Translations under genes and position numbers: made by a program
Notes under the pieces: generated by a model
Told to the model about the DNA's origin: nothing
The model's input: only the letters and a program-made list of their open reading frames with translations
Databases searched by the model: none
Shown: in pieces, positions 7,849 to 16,871 of the stretch
How positions within the stretch are numbered: position 1 is the stretch's first letter
Layout: each line of letters opens with the position of its first letter
NCBI GenBank assembly: GCA_963834685.1
Contig: CAWICW010000027.1
Coordinates: 62,001-126,000 of the forward strand
Source of the DNA: Palsa-504 sp963834685
GTDB taxonomy: Bacteria > Actinomycetota > Actinomycetes > Streptosporangiales > Streptosporangiaceae
Reading direction: 5' to 3'
Length of the DNA stretch: 64,000 bases

Positions 7849-8675
7849 GCCTCCTCCGCCAAGGCTTCGGGATCGCGCCCCAGGTAGGCCTCGACGACCG
7901 CGGGATGGTTCGCGACCTGGTCGAAGCCGCCCTCGGCGATCTTGACCCCGTGGTCCAGCGCCACCACCCGGTCCGAACAGCCGGCCACCACGTGCATGTC
8001 GTGCTCAATGACCAGGATCGCGACCCCCCGCTCCGCACGCAGCCGCCCGATCAGCTCGGTGACCTCGTGCGTCTCGATGGGGTTCATCCCGGCGGCGGGC
8101 TCGTCGAGCAGCAGCAGCCGGGGCCGGGTGGCCAGCGCTCGGGCGATCTCCAGCCGCCGCCGGTTCGCGTACGACAGGGAGTAGGCGGGCTGGTCCCAGC
8201 GGTACCCCGCGAGCCGCTGGCCGAAGAAGGACAGCACGTCTTCGGCCAGCGCGCGAACCTCACGTTCCTCGCGCCGGGCCCGGGGCAGCCGCAAGATCGA
8301 CTCCCACGCCAGCGCCCTGGTATTCCCGTAGGTGGCGGCCATCACGTTCTCGAGCACCGACATGTTCATGAACAGCCGCAGGCTCTGGAACGTCCGGGCG
8401 ATCCCCCGCCGGGCGATGACGTGCGGCGCCTGGCCCGCGATCGACGTCCCGGCGAACCGGACGTCGCCCGCGCTCGGCTGGTACACGCCGGTGATCACGT
8501 TGAACACCGTGGTCTTGCCGGCGCCGTTGGGCCCGATCACGCTGACGACCTCCCGGTCGGCGACCCGCAGGTCCAGCTCGGACAGGGCCCGCAGGCCGCC
8601 GAAGGACAGGGACAGGCGATCGAGCTCCAGGACGGCCTGTTCTGTGGGCTCAGCTTCCGCGGGCTCGGCGCTCAC
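7845..8675 (-). CDS. livG: Branched-chain amino-acid-type ABC transporter, ATPase LivG
   Basis: 276 residues from GTG 8675, which overlaps the livM stop. Walker A GPNGAGKTT, the LivG-type insertion FQSLRLFMNMSVLENVM, signature-like YSLSYANRRRLEIARAL (the LSGGQ serine region is degenerate, as is usual in LivG), Walker B LLLLDEPAAGMNP and H-loop VIEHDMHVV are present. A much longer frame runs upstream, but it is antisense-like sequence over livM. It supplies the second ATPase of the importer. Confidence 0.9.
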   Translation of the reverse strand: MSAEPAEAEPTEQAVLELDRLSLSFGGLRALSELDLRVADREVVSVIGPNGAGKTTVFNVITGVYQPSAGDVRFAGTSIAGQAPHVIARRGIARTFQSLRLFMNMSVLENVMAATYGNTRALAWESILRLPRARREEREVRALAEDVLSFFGQRLAGYRWDQPAYSLSYANRRRLEIARALATRPRLLLLDEPAAGMNPIETHEVTELIGRLRAERGVAILVIEHDMHVVAGCSDRVVALDHGVKIAEGGFDQVANHPAVVEAYLGRDPEALAEEA

Positions 8676-10108
8676 GTCACGGTCTCCACGCGCCGCTGCC
8701 CGAGCAGTCCCTGCGGCCGGGCGTTCATCATCACGATCAGTATCGCGCCGATCATGAGCTGCCGGGTAACCGAGGGCTCCACGACCAGCCGGGTCTCCCA
8801 CACGAACGAGGCCAGGCAGAGGGTCGGAGGCAGCAGGATGGTCCGCCAGCGGCTGCTGACCTGCACCAGCGTGATCAGCAGGCAGACCAGCACGACGAAT
8901 CCCCAGTTCCCGGCGGTCTGCGCATTGGCCGGGACGATCACCCAGTCGCGCAGCGCGTCGGCGATCCAGCCGCCTGACTGCGGCCCGCCCGCCACCGCGC
9001 TGGCCGATATCGCCTGGGCGATGGCGTGCGCCGCGAAGCCGAGCGCCACGGTCGCGGCCAGGACCCCGGCCAGCCTGCGCCACGGGCGCAGCTTGGCCAG
9101 CAGGGTCAGCAGGATCAGCCCGTAGAACAGGTAGCCGGAGTCGGCCGGACTGCGCAGCAAGCCGTCGTAAATGATCATGACCACCAGGGCGCCGAGGCAG
9201 GCGCCGGCGATGCTGCCCGAGCCGCCGAGGATGAGCCCGGCGTAGATCAGGATCAGGATCGGGGTGTCGAAGTCGGTCGGGAACACGCTGGCCTGCTGCG
9301 CGGCGTAGATGGTGCCGGCCAGCGCGGCCACCACGGCGCCGGCGGCGAACGCGGCCAGCTTGACCCGGTTGACCGGGATCGTCATCGAGGCCGCCGCCAG
9401 CGGGTCGTCGCGGACCGCGCGCCAGGCCCGCCCGGTGCGCGAGCTTTCCAGCAGACGCAGCACCGCCATGACCACCACCAGGCCGATCACCAGCAGGTAG
9501 TAGTAGCCGTAGTTGCTGGTGAGCTGCCAGCTGAAGCCCCTGATCGGATCGATCCCGGTGATCCCGTTCGGCCCGCCGAGCTTGCTCGGGGCCACGTTGT
9601 TGGTGAACTCCACGAACGCCTCGCCGAAGAACAGCGTGACGATGGCCAGGTAGTCGCCGATTAGCCGCCGGGACGGCAGGCCGACGGCCAGCCCGAGGAG
9701 CGCCGCGGCGATCATCACGATCGGCAGCGACAGGTAGGCCGGGAGGTGGATGCCGCTGGTGCCGAGCTGGTTCGAGGACAGCAGCGCGAACCCGTATGCG
9801 CCGAAGCCGAAGAACGCGATGTAGCCCAGGTCGAGCAGCCCGGCCCAGCCCACGACGATGTTCAGCCCGACGGCCAGCAGCGCGATCACCATCGCGTCGA
9901 TCCCGACCTGCAGCTGGAAGCCGCCCAGGCCGAGCGACGGCAGCACGACGGCGGCCAGCCCGGCGACGGCCAGCCGGGGCCACCAGCCGACCCGCTCGCC
10001 CGCCCGCTGAGCGCGGCCCAGCCATGACGGCAGGTACTCGTGCCGGCGCGCCTGCCTGGCCACCCACTCGTCGGCCCCGACCTGCGGCCCCTGGGAGTCG
10101 ATGCTCAC
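8672..10108 (-). CDS. livM: Branched-chain amino-acid-type ABC transporter, permease LivM
   Basis: 478 residues, longer than the usual 300-400 because of extra transmembrane helices after the permease core. The core has the LivM motifs GLNIVVGWAGLLDLGYIAFFGFGAY and GRAWRAVRDDPLAAASMTI (the cytoplasmic ATPase-contact loop). The C-terminal extension (about residues 345-478) adds further hydrophobic helices and ends MNARPQGLLGQRRVETVT. The N-terminal 40 residues are polar and cytoplasmic. It overlaps livG and starts seven bases after livH. Confidence 0.9.
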   Translation of the reverse strand: MSIDSQGPQVGADEWVARQARRHEYLPSWLGRAQRAGERVGWWPRLAVAGLAAVVLPSLGLGGFQLQVGIDAMVIALLAVGLNIVVGWAGLLDLGYIAFFGFGAYGFALLSSNQLGTSGIHLPAYLSLPIVMIAAALLGLAVGLPSRRLIGDYLAIVTLFFGEAFVEFTNNVAPSKLGGPNGITGIDPIRGFSWQLTSNYGYYYLLVIGLVVVMAVLRLLESSRTGRAWRAVRDDPLAAASMTIPVNRVKLAAFAAGAVVAALAGTIYAAQQASVFPTDFDTPILILIYAGLILGGSGSIAGACLGALVVMIIYDGLLRSPADSGYLFYGLILLTLLAKLRPWRRLAGVLAATVALGFAAHAIAQAISASAVAGGPQSGGWIADALRDWVIVPANAQTAGNWGFVVLVCLLITLVQVSSRWRTILLPPTLCLASFVWETRLVVEPSVTRQLMIGAILIVMMNARPQGLLGQRRVETVT

Positions 10109-10115
10109 CGCCCGC

Positions 10116-11033
10116 TCACACCTTCTGCAGCTGCACGCGGCCGAGCAGCCCGCTCGGCCGGACCAGCATCACGACGATCAGGAGCCCGAATACGATCAGG
10201 TTGGTGTAGGTGGAGGAGATGTAACCGGTGACCATCGATTCCGCGACGCCGATCACCAGGCCGCCGAGCATCGCGCCTGGTATCGAGCCGATCCCGCCGA
10301 CCACGGCCGCGGTGAACGCCTTGAGCCCGACGATGAACCCGATCGTGGACGTCACCGTGTTGAACAGCAGTCCGCCCATCACGCCCGCGATGCCCGCGAG
10401 CGCCGAGCCGAGGAGGAACGTGGAGGTGATGACGAAGTTCACGTTGATCCCCAGCATCTCCGCGGCCTCACGGTCGGCCGCCACCGCCCGCATCTGCCTG
10501 CCCAGCCTGGTCCGGTTGACCAATATCTGCAGTCCGGTCATCAGCACGAGGCCCAGCACCAGGACCAGGATCTGCACGCTGTCGATGGTGACCGAACCGA
10601 TCCGGATGCCGCTGGACAGCGAGATGAAGTCCGCGGTGTTATAGACCCGGAACTGGGCGCCGAACAGCAGCAGAGCCGAGCTCTCCAGGAAGAACGAGAC
10701 GCCGATCGCGGTGATCAGCGGCGCGATCCGCGGCGCGTCCCGCAGCGGCCGGTAGGCGAACCGCTCGATCGCCACGCCCAGGCCGCCGACCAGGCCCGCC
10801 GCCACCACGAACATGATCACCAGCAGCAGCGGCACCGCGATGCTCAGGTCGGACGCGCCGCCGAAGAACTGGATGACGAAGAAGCCGATGTAGGCCCCGA
10901 TCATGTACAGGTCGCCGTGCGCGAAGTTGAGCAGCTTCAGCACCCCGTACACCATCGAGAAGCCCAGCGCGACCAGCGCATAGAGCGCACCGGTGGTGAT
11001 GCCGTTCACCAGTTCCTGAAAAAAGAAGCTCAT
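10116..11033 (-). CDS. livH: Branched-chain amino-acid-type ABC transporter, permease LivH
   Basis: 305 residues, the standard size. The opening ELVNGITTGALYALVALGFSMVYGVLKLLNFAHGDLYMIGAY is diagnostic of LivH; the coupling loop GRQMRAVAADREAAEMLGIN and the C-terminal IPGAMLGGLVIGVAESM are present. About eight membrane helices. It follows the binding-protein gene after a 73-base gap that contains a strong hairpin, so permease and ATPase genes are probably expressed at a lower level than the binding protein. Confidence 0.92.
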   Translation of the reverse strand: MSFFFQELVNGITTGALYALVALGFSMVYGVLKLLNFAHGDLYMIGAYIGFFVIQFFGGASDLSIAVPLLLVIMFVVAAGLVGGLGVAIERFAYRPLRDAPRIAPLITAIGVSFFLESSALLLFGAQFRVYNTADFISLSSGIRIGSVTIDSVQILVLVLGLVLMTGLQILVNRTRLGRQMRAVAADREAAEMLGINVNFVITSTFLLGSALAGIAGVMGGLLFNTVTSTIGFIVGLKAFTAAVVGGIGSIPGAMLGGLVIGVAESMVTGYISSTYTNLIVFGLLIVVMLVRPSGLLGRVQLQKV

Positions 11034-11056
11034 CCGGTGCGACTCCCACTCATCAC

Positions 11057-11098
11057 CATCCGCCCCGCCGGGCCCGGGTCGGCCCGGCGGGGCGGATG
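11057..11098 (-). terminator. Strong hairpin between binding-protein and permease genes
   Basis: A perfect 18-bp stem (11057-11074 with 11081-11098) with a six-base loop, CGGGTC. It lies just after the binding-protein gene and before livH. No U-tract follows. It fits either partial termination or a 3'-end stabiliser that raises binding-protein mRNA over the transporter mRNA. Confidence 0.75.
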
Positions 11099-11106
11099 CG
11101 TCAGCA

Positions 11107-12273
11107 CTAGCTCGGGATCAGCTGGTACTTGCCCGCTGGGGTGATCTTGAACAGGAAGAACTTGCCGTTGACCAGGTCACCGTGGGAGTCGAAGGAAATC
11201 GGCTGGCCCAGGATCGAGGTCGGCTCGTTCGTCTGCTTGATCGCGGCCAGCACGTTAGCACGACTCGGGGTCTGGCCCGCCTTGCACACCGAGGCGATGG
11301 CCTCGTCGATCACGTGCGTGGCCGCGAACACGGGCGGACCGAAGGTTCCGAACGACCCGTACTTCGCCTGGGCGGCCTGGGCGATCGCCGCGTCGGCCGG
11401 GATCGCGGTGATGTCCGGGCCGAACGAGGACACGTACGAGCCGGAGATGCTGAACGTGCCCGGGGAGAACAGGCCGTCCGTGCCGAAGATCACCGCGGTC
11501 TTGTGCTCCTGGGCCAGGTCGCGACCGAACTGCTGGGCGTTGGCGGCGATCTGCCAGGGCAGGACCACCACCGATTCGGCGGAGGTGACCTTGGCCACCA
11601 GCGAGGAGAAGTCGGTGACCTTCTGCGAGACCGACTCGTGGTCGACCTTGATCCCGGCCGCCTGGAAGATCGGCAGCATGGCGCTGACCAGGCCGGTCGA
11701 GTAGGCCTCCTGGTCATCGACGATCATCAGGGCCTTCGGGTGCAGGGTGTTCACGATGTAGTTCGCGTCCTGCGGACCCTGCACGCTGTCCTTCGACACC
11801 ACCCGGAAGAACGTCGGGTACGAGCCGGTCGTCAACGCCACGGCCGTCGCCGACCCGGAGATGAAGGGCATCCCCGCCCGCGCCATCGGGCCGCCGACCG
11901 CCTCGACTTCCTGGCTGCCCGCGGGCCCGACCACGGCGATGATGCTCGCGTTCGAGGTGAACTGCTGCGTCACGGTCACCGCCTGCGCGGGCTGCAGCTG
12001 AGTGTCGCCCTGTACGAGCGTGATCTTGGTCTTATTGGCCGCGTTGTCCATGGCCACCGCGAGCTCGGCGAAGTGAAGCTGCTCGGTGCCAAGGCTCGCC
12101 ACCGGGCCCGTGATCGGGCCTTCGAAACCGATCGACGCGACGCACGCCTTGGTGCTGGCGCTGGATCCGCCGCTACCGGCCGCGCTGCTACTGCTACTGC
12201 TGTTACTACTACTGCAACCAGCCACGGCGAGCGAGCCGACCGCCGCCGCGGCTAGGACCAGGCGTCCCTTCAT
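11107..12273 (-). CDS. ABC transporter substrate-binding lipoprotein (LivK type)
   Basis: 388 residues from ATG 12273. The N-terminus MKGRLVLAAAAVGSLAVAGCS has a lipobox (LAVAGC) followed by a Ser/Gly/Asn linker, so it is exported and lipid-anchored at Cys. The mature part is a periplasmic-binding-protein type I fold (Leu/Ile/Val-binding like): IGFEGPITGPVASLGTEQ, GPAGSQEVEAVGG, DDQEAYSTGLVSAM. An ATG at 12288 is also in frame, but the GGAGG at 12282-12286 lies inside it and serves 12273. It delivers substrate to LivHMGF; the ligand could be a branched-chain amino acid, amide or aromatic acid. Confidence 0.9.
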   Translation of the reverse strand: MKGRLVLAAAAVGSLAVAGCSSSNSSSSSSAAGSGGSSASTKACVASIGFEGPITGPVASLGTEQLHFAELAVAMDNAANKTKITLVQGDTQLQPAQAVTVTQQFTSNASIIAVVGPAGSQEVEAVGGPMARAGMPFISGSATAVALTTGSYPTFFRVVSKDSVQGPQDANYIVNTLHPKALMIVDDQEAYSTGLVSAMLPIFQAAGIKVDHESVSQKVTDFSSLVAKVTSAESVVVLPWQIAANAQQFGRDLAQEHKTAVIFGTDGLFSPGTFSISGSYVSSFGPDITAIPADAAIAQAAQAKYGSFGTFGPPVFAATHVIDEAIASVCKAGQTPSRANVLAAIKQTNEPTSILGQPISFDSHGDLVNGKFFLFKITPAGKYQLIPS

Positions 12274-12281
12274 TGGATACG

Positions 12282-12286
12282 CCTCC
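12282..12286 (-). promoter_or_regulatory. Ribosome binding site deciding the start at 12273
   Basis: GGAGG on the minus strand, eight bases before ATG 12273. It falls within the codons of the upstream ATG at 12288, which is why the shorter start is preferred. Confidence 0.7.
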
Positions 12287-12495
12287 ATTTCCCGAGATAT
12301 CCCATAATGTGGGTGTCCCCATTAGCGAGGGCTGTCATATGCCTCGGCATGCGTTCGAGGATGCTCAAAAACGCCCTCCCCGCTGGCCGAATTCGTATCG
12401 CTGATCAAACCATTGCCGTTTAGGCCAAAGCAAGAGGACTACTCTGGGACCGGCTTGGCAGTTGTGAATTCGATACCGACCGGGAGGACCTACCC

Positions 12496-13680
12496 GTGGC
12501 CGAAGTGCTCAGCGCAAGCGTGGATGTCGCCGCGATCCGGGCCCGCTTCACGTCGCTGCGGCAAAGTTTCGCCTTCTTCGACGCGCCAGGCGGCACGCAG
12601 GTGCCCGACGAGGTCGGCGACGCGATCGGGCTCGCGCTCCGGGAGGCCAGCGCCAACCTGGGCGCGGGGTACGCCACGAGCATCCGCGTGGGGCAGATCC
12701 TGCAGGAGGCGGAGGGCAAGGCAGCCCGGTTTCTTGGCTGCGAGCCGAGCGAGGTGATCTTCGGGCCCAACATGACCACGCTCAACTTCGCGCTGTCCCG
12801 GACCGCCGCCCGCGCGTTCGGCCCGGGCGACGAGATCCTCGTCTCGTGCCTCGACCATGACGCGGGCGTCGCGCCCTGGCTGGAGATCGCGCACGACCGC
12901 GATCTGGTGGTCCGGCACGTCGGGCTCCACGACGACACGAGCCTGGACTTCGCGGACCTGGAGCGCAAGCTCGGGCCGCGCACCAAGGTGGTCGCGTTCG
13001 CCTGGGCCTCCAACGCGGTCGGCACGGTCACCGACGCCCGCCGGGTCTGCGAGCTCGCGCATCAGGCCGGGGCGCTCGCGTGGGTGGACGCCGTCCACTA
13101 CGCGGCGCACGAGCCGATCGACGTCCGCCAGATCGACGCCGACGTACTGATCTGCTCGCCGTACAAGTTCTGCGGCCCGCATCTCGGCGTCGCCTACGGA
13201 CGGACCGAGGTAATCGAGCGGTGGCGGCCCTACAAGGCCCGCCCGGCGCCCACCAGCCCGCTCGGGCGCAGCTTCGAGACCGGCACGCAGCCGTATGAGC
13301 TGCTCGCGGGATTCAACGCGACCATCGACTACCTGGACTCGATCGGGGGCTTCGCCGCGATCGTGCCCTACGAGCGCTCGCTGGGCCAGCGGTTCCTGGA
13401 CGGCCTGCCCGAAGCGGTCACCGTGTACGGGCGGCCCGGGATGGACGGCCGCGTGCCCACCTTCCTGGTCAACGTCGAGGGCGTGGCCGCCGCCGACGTG
13501 GCCGCCCGGCTGGCCGCCGAGCAGATCGGGGTCTGGGCCCACGATTCGTGGTACTCACTCGGCCTGTACCAGCGCCTCGGCTACCGCGATAAGTCGGTCC
13601 GGATTGGCTTCGTCCATTACAACAGCCCGGACGAGGTCGACCGGCTGCTCGCGGCCCTGGACGGGATGCGCTCCGTTTAA
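12496..13680 (+). CDS. Cysteine desulfurase-like class V PLP enzyme (copy 1)
   Basis: 394 residues. Fold type I, class V aminotransferase; the PLP lysine is in CSPYKFCGPHLGV, the ring-stacking His in SCLDHDAGVAPW, and the phosphate-binding GPNMTTLNFALS near residue 90. It is closest in pattern to the cysteine desulfurase-like TIGR01976 group and not to IscS or SufS, which have a mobile-loop Cys motif not seen here. GTG 12496 has GGGAGGA seven bases upstream. It is divergent from the binding-protein gene. A paralogue lies at 54196. Substrate unknown; C-S lyase or transaminase chemistry are both possible. Confidence 0.8.
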   Translation: MAEVLSASVDVAAIRARFTSLRQSFAFFDAPGGTQVPDEVGDAIGLALREASANLGAGYATSIRVGQILQEAEGKAARFLGCEPSEVIFGPNMTTLNFALSRTAARAFGPGDEILVSCLDHDAGVAPWLEIAHDRDLVVRHVGLHDDTSLDFADLERKLGPRTKVVAFAWASNAVGTVTDARRVCELAHQAGALAWVDAVHYAAHEPIDVRQIDADVLICSPYKFCGPHLGVAYGRTEVIERWRPYKARPAPTSPLGRSFETGTQPYELLAGFNATIDYLDSIGGFAAIVPYERSLGQRFLDGLPEAVTVYGRPGMDGRVPTFLVNVEGVAAADVAARLAAEQIGVWAHDSWYSLGLYQRLGYRDKSVRIGFVHYNSPDEVDRLLAALDGMRSV

Positions 13681-13687
13681 CCCCGCG

Positions 13688-14635
13688 TTATCCGTCCGCC
13701 CCGCCGAGGATCTCGGCCAGCTTGCTCAGGTTGATGTTGCCGCCGGAGATCACGCACACCACCTTCCCGGTCCCGGCCCGGCCGCTCAGCGCGGCCGCGG
13801 GCGCCAGCGCGCCCGCGCCCTCGGCGATGACCCGGACGCGCTCGGCGAGCGTGCGCACGGCGGCGGCGACCTCGGCCACCGGAATCGACAGCGCGCCGTC
13901 GACGAGCGGCGCGACCAGCGGCCACATGCTGTCCAGCACCCGCCGGCTGCCGGAGCCGTCGACGAACGAGGGCTGGTAGTCGATCTCGGCTGGGTGCCCG
14001 ACGGCGAGCGCGGCGGCCAGCGCCGCGGCGGTCTCGGGCTCGGCCGTGAAGATCTTGGTGTCTGGCCGGAGCGCCTTGATGGCGCTGGCGATGCCCACCG
14101 TCAGCCCGCCGCCGCCGTACGGGATCACGACCGCGTCCGGGTCGGGCAGGTCATCGAGGATCTCCAGGCCGATCGTGCCGTTGCCCGCCATCACCGCCGG
14201 GTCCTGGACGGGGTGCACGAACAGTCCCTCCACCCCATCGACGTGACTGGTGGTGATGATGTTCCACCATTCGTCGTACGGGACCTTGAGCACCCGGCCG
14301 CCGAGGCGCTCGATTGCGGCCAGCTTGGCCTCGGGCGCGTGCTCCGGGACCACGATCGTCGCCGGGACGCCGAGCGCGCGAGCCGTCCACGCGATGCCCT
14401 GGGCCATGTTCCCCGCGCTGGCGGTGACCAGCCCCTTGACCCAGGCGTCGGGCGGCGCGAGCAGGACCGCGTTGGTCGCACCGCGGATCTTGAACGAGTT
14501 GATGGACTGGAGGTTCTCCAGTTTGAGGTAGATCTGCGCCGGGGCCCCCTCGACGTACAGGGGCACCAGCGGCGTCCGGATCACCGAGCCGGCGATGCGC
14601 GCCTGGGCCGCTTCGATGTCCGCCAGCGCGATCAT
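13688..14635 (-). CDS. Threonine/serine dehydratase-like PLP enzyme
   Basis: 315 residues from ATG 14635. Fold type II PLP enzyme: the PLP lysine lies in SINSFKIRGATNAV, SAGNMAQGIAWTA is the substrate loop, and a glycine loop PYGGGGLTVGIASAI binds the phosphate. SGGNINLSKLAEIL closes the domain. There is no ACT domain, so it resembles catabolic or hydroxyectoine-pathway (EutB-like) dehydratases and not feedback-regulated IlvA. Its start overlaps the aldo/keto reductase stop, so both are one operon. Substrate is uncertain. Confidence 0.82.
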   Translation of the reverse strand: MIALADIEAAQARIAGSVIRTPLVPLYVEGAPAQIYLKLENLQSINSFKIRGATNAVLLAPPDAWVKGLVTASAGNMAQGIAWTARALGVPATIVVPEHAPEAKLAAIERLGGRVLKVPYDEWWNIITTSHVDGVEGLFVHPVQDPAVMAGNGTIGLEILDDLPDPDAVVIPYGGGGLTVGIASAIKALRPDTKIFTAEPETAAALAAALAVGHPAEIDYQPSFVDGSGSRRVLDSMWPLVAPLVDGALSIPVAEVAAAVRTLAERVRVIAEGAGALAPAAALSGRAGTGKVVCVISGGNINLSKLAEILGGADG

Positions 14636-15582
14636 GGCTCTGCCTCCTCGGGGACGAGGTCCGCGACCGCCTCGTCGATCGTGCCTCGTTCCTGTTCGGT
14701 GAGCGGGTGCGCCAGGGCCTCGGCCACCGGGGCCAGGTGCTCCGGGCGACCGGGTCCGATCACGATCTGGGCCACCCGGTCGTCGGCCAGCAGCCAGGCG
14801 AGCGCGAGGCCGGCCATCGAGGTGCCGCGGCTGGCCGCGATGGCGTGCAGCCTGGCGAGCGCCCCGAAGGTCCGGTCGGTGACGAAGTCCTGGTACGGCT
14901 CGGGCCGCTGGGTCATCCGCGAGCCGGCCGGGTACGGCGCGCCGCGGCGGTACTTGCCGGTCAGCCAGCCGCCGGCCAGCGGGCCGAAGGCCAGGTAGGC
15001 CACGCCCCGCTCCGCGCACAGCGGCAGGACCTCCGGCTCGTCCTGCCGTGCGAGCAGGGAGTAGCTGTTCTGGATGGCCTGCGGCGCGCCGGCCGTTAGC
15101 GCCGCCGCCAGTTGCCGCGCGTCGAAGTTGCTGACCCCGTAGGCTCCGATCAGCTCGTCCGCCTGGGCCGCGGCGAAGGCCCCGAGGGTTTCGGTGAGCG
15201 GTACGGCCGGGTCGTAGTCGTGGGCCAGGTAGAGGTCGACCTGGTCGACGCCCAGCCGGTCCAGGCTCGAGCGAAGCTGACGGGCGATCCGGTCGGGCTG
15301 CAGGCCGTGGTCCGCGCCGGCCTCCATCGGGTTGAACGTCTTGGTCGTCAGCCGCGGCCGGACCCCGCGCGACCGGATCCAGCGGCCGATCGCCTGCTCG
15401 CTGCGACCGCCGCCGTAGGCATCGGCGGTGTCGAAGTGCACGATGCCCGAAGCCCAGGCCGCGTCCATCAGCTCGAACGCCTGGTCCTCGGTCAGCCCCT
15501 GGCCGAAGAACTCCGGTGCCGAGCCGACCCCGCCGAAGTTGCCGCAGCCGAGCGCGATCCGTGCCACGGTGAGCCCCGGCAT
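14632..15582 (-). CDS. Aldo/keto reductase
   Basis: 316 residues from ATG 15582, preceded by AGGAGGT four bases away; the frame extends to 15633 but without a good site. (beta/alpha)8 barrel NAD(P)H oxidoreductase: catalytic Asp in HFDTADAYGGGRSEQAIGRW, Lys in LTTKTFNP, His in DLYLAHDYDP, and C-terminal cofactor-binding VIGPGRPEHLAPVAEAL. It belongs to the YajO/YhdN-like AKR group. It is upstream of and overlapping the dehydratase gene. Physiological substrate unknown. Confidence 0.85.
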   Translation of the reverse strand: MPGLTVARIALGCGNFGGVGSAPEFFGQGLTEDQAFELMDAAWASGIVHFDTADAYGGGRSEQAIGRWIRSRGVRPRLTTKTFNPMEAGADHGLQPDRIARQLRSSLDRLGVDQVDLYLAHDYDPAVPLTETLGAFAAAQADELIGAYGVSNFDARQLAAALTAGAPQAIQNSYSLLARQDEPEVLPLCAERGVAYLAFGPLAGGWLTGKYRRGAPYPAGSRMTQRPEPYQDFVTDRTFGALARLHAIAASRGTSMAGLALAWLLADDRVAQIVIGPGRPEHLAPVAEALAHPLTEQERGTIDEAVADLVPEEAEP

Positions 15583-15714
15583 TCCACCTCCTGCATCAGC
15601 TGCTCCGGGAAGTCTGCCACAGCAGGTCGCCATCGCGACGCCAAGCTGAGATCGTCAGTTCCACCCGCCCAACCTATCCCCGCACCAGCAGGAGCACTCC
15701 GACCTACGGCCCCA

Positions 15715-16041
15715 TCAGCCCGGGGACCCGCCGGCGACCTCGTAGGACCACAGCTCGCTGCTGATGCCGACCGAGGGCTGCGCCGGGCCGCCCGCTCGCT
15801 CGGCTGCCGAACGGTGCCCGTGCCCGAACGCCGGGGAACGCATCCAGGCCTGGAACGCTTCATCGTCCCGCCACCGGGTCACCACCAGCCAGGTGGTCCG
15901 CCCGTCGGTCGGCTTGAGCAGCTCGAACCCCTCGAATCCGTCCTGGTTGTCCACCGCGCCGGCCCGCGCGGCGAACCTGCGGGCGAGCTCGTCGCCGCTG
16001 TCGGCGGGCACCGTAATCGCATTGATCCTCACCACGGTCAT
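15715..16041 (-). CDS. Antibiotic biosynthesis monooxygenase (ABM) domain protein
   Basis: 108 residues. Single ferredoxin-like ABM domain: MTVVRINAITVPADSGDELARRF, GFEGFELLKPTDG, TWLVVTRWRDDEAFQAWMRSPAF. This matches HmoA/IsdG-like small monooxygenases, which include heme-degrading enzymes. The C-terminal AFGHGHRSAAERAGGPAQPSV segment is typical of the actinobacterial members. It is divergent from the F420-type reductase at 16160. Catalytic role is not shown by sequence alone. Confidence 0.8.
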   Translation of the reverse strand: MTVVRINAITVPADSGDELARRFAARAGAVDNQDGFEGFELLKPTDGRTTWLVVTRWRDDEAFQAWMRSPAFGHGHRSAAERAGGPAQPSVGISSELWSYEVAGGSPG

Positions 16042-16159
16042 GCACACGATGATGCCAGTACTGGTCATGGAGCTGGTCGACGGGCAGCGCCCGCCCGCCG
16101 AACCCGGTGTTAGCGTGACCGCAAGAACGCGGGTCACGCGGCGCAAGGAGGCGCGAGAG

Positions 16160-16819
16160 ATGAAGGTGGGCGTTATCGGGGCCGGACGTATCGGGGGCGG
16201 CATCGCCCGGCAACTGGCCGGTGCCGGCCACGAAGTACTGCTTTCCTTCAGCCGCGACCCGCAGTCGCTGGAGCATCTGGCGGCCGAGATCGGCCCGGGC
16301 GCAACCACCGGTAACCCGGCCGAGGCGGCCAGCTTCGGCGAGGTGGTGGTGATATCGGTTCCGTGGAGCACGCTGCCCCGGGCGCTCGAGCAGGCGGGCT
16401 CGCTGGCCGGCAAGATCGTGATCGACACCACCAACCAGTTCGGCGGCCCGCCGCTGCCCGCGGCGGGGCAGACCGCGGCGCACTTCAATGCAGGCCGCAT
16501 GCCCGGCGCGCGGTACACCAAATCGTTCAACACCCTCACGTCGGCCTTCCAGGCCCAGACGGCCAGCAGGCAGGGCGATGAGAAGGTCGTCCAGTGGTTG
16601 TGCGGCGACGATGCCGAAGCCAAGCAGGTCGTCGCGGGGCTGATCACCGACGCCGGGTTCGTGCCCGTTGACCTCGGCAGCGCGGCGAGCTGCGCGGTGA
16701 TGGAGGCGCCGCGCCGCCCTGGCGCGGTCTATGGCGAGGAATACCGCGCGGCCGACGCGCCCGCGGTGGTTGAGGCGGTCCGGGGCGGACACCCGATCCC
16801 GCCGACCCCGCAGTACTAA
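16160..16819 (+). CDS. NADPH-dependent F420 reductase-like oxidoreductase
   Basis: 219 residues. The N-terminal Rossmann motif MKVGVIGAGRIGGGIARQLAGAGHEV, then VVVISVPWSTLPRALEQAGSLAGKIVIDTTN and YTKSFNTLTSAFQ match the Fno/NAD(P)-binding F420 oxidoreductase family. The enzyme may pass hydride between NADPH and a partner cofactor, but homologues also use simple carbonyl substrates. ATG 16160 has GGAGG eight bases upstream; the open frame before it is non-coding. A MOSC gene follows 52 bases downstream on the same strand. Confidence 0.82.
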   Translation: MKVGVIGAGRIGGGIARQLAGAGHEVLLSFSRDPQSLEHLAAEIGPGATTGNPAEAASFGEVVVISVPWSTLPRALEQAGSLAGKIVIDTTNQFGGPPLPAAGQTAAHFNAGRMPGARYTKSFNTLTSAFQAQTASRQGDEKVVQWLCGDDAEAKQVVAGLITDAGFVPVDLGSAASCAVMEAPRRPGAVYGEEYRAADAPAVVEAVRGGHPIPPTPQY

Positions 16820-16871
16820 GCGCACGCCGGGTCGGGCGTTAACCCAGTTGGCGGGGGACGGATCGACCTGG

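Noticed and set aside
8676..10067. Long N-terminal extension of livG
   Set aside because: The frame stays open across livM, but GTG 8675 overlaps the livM stop and gives the normal LivG length.
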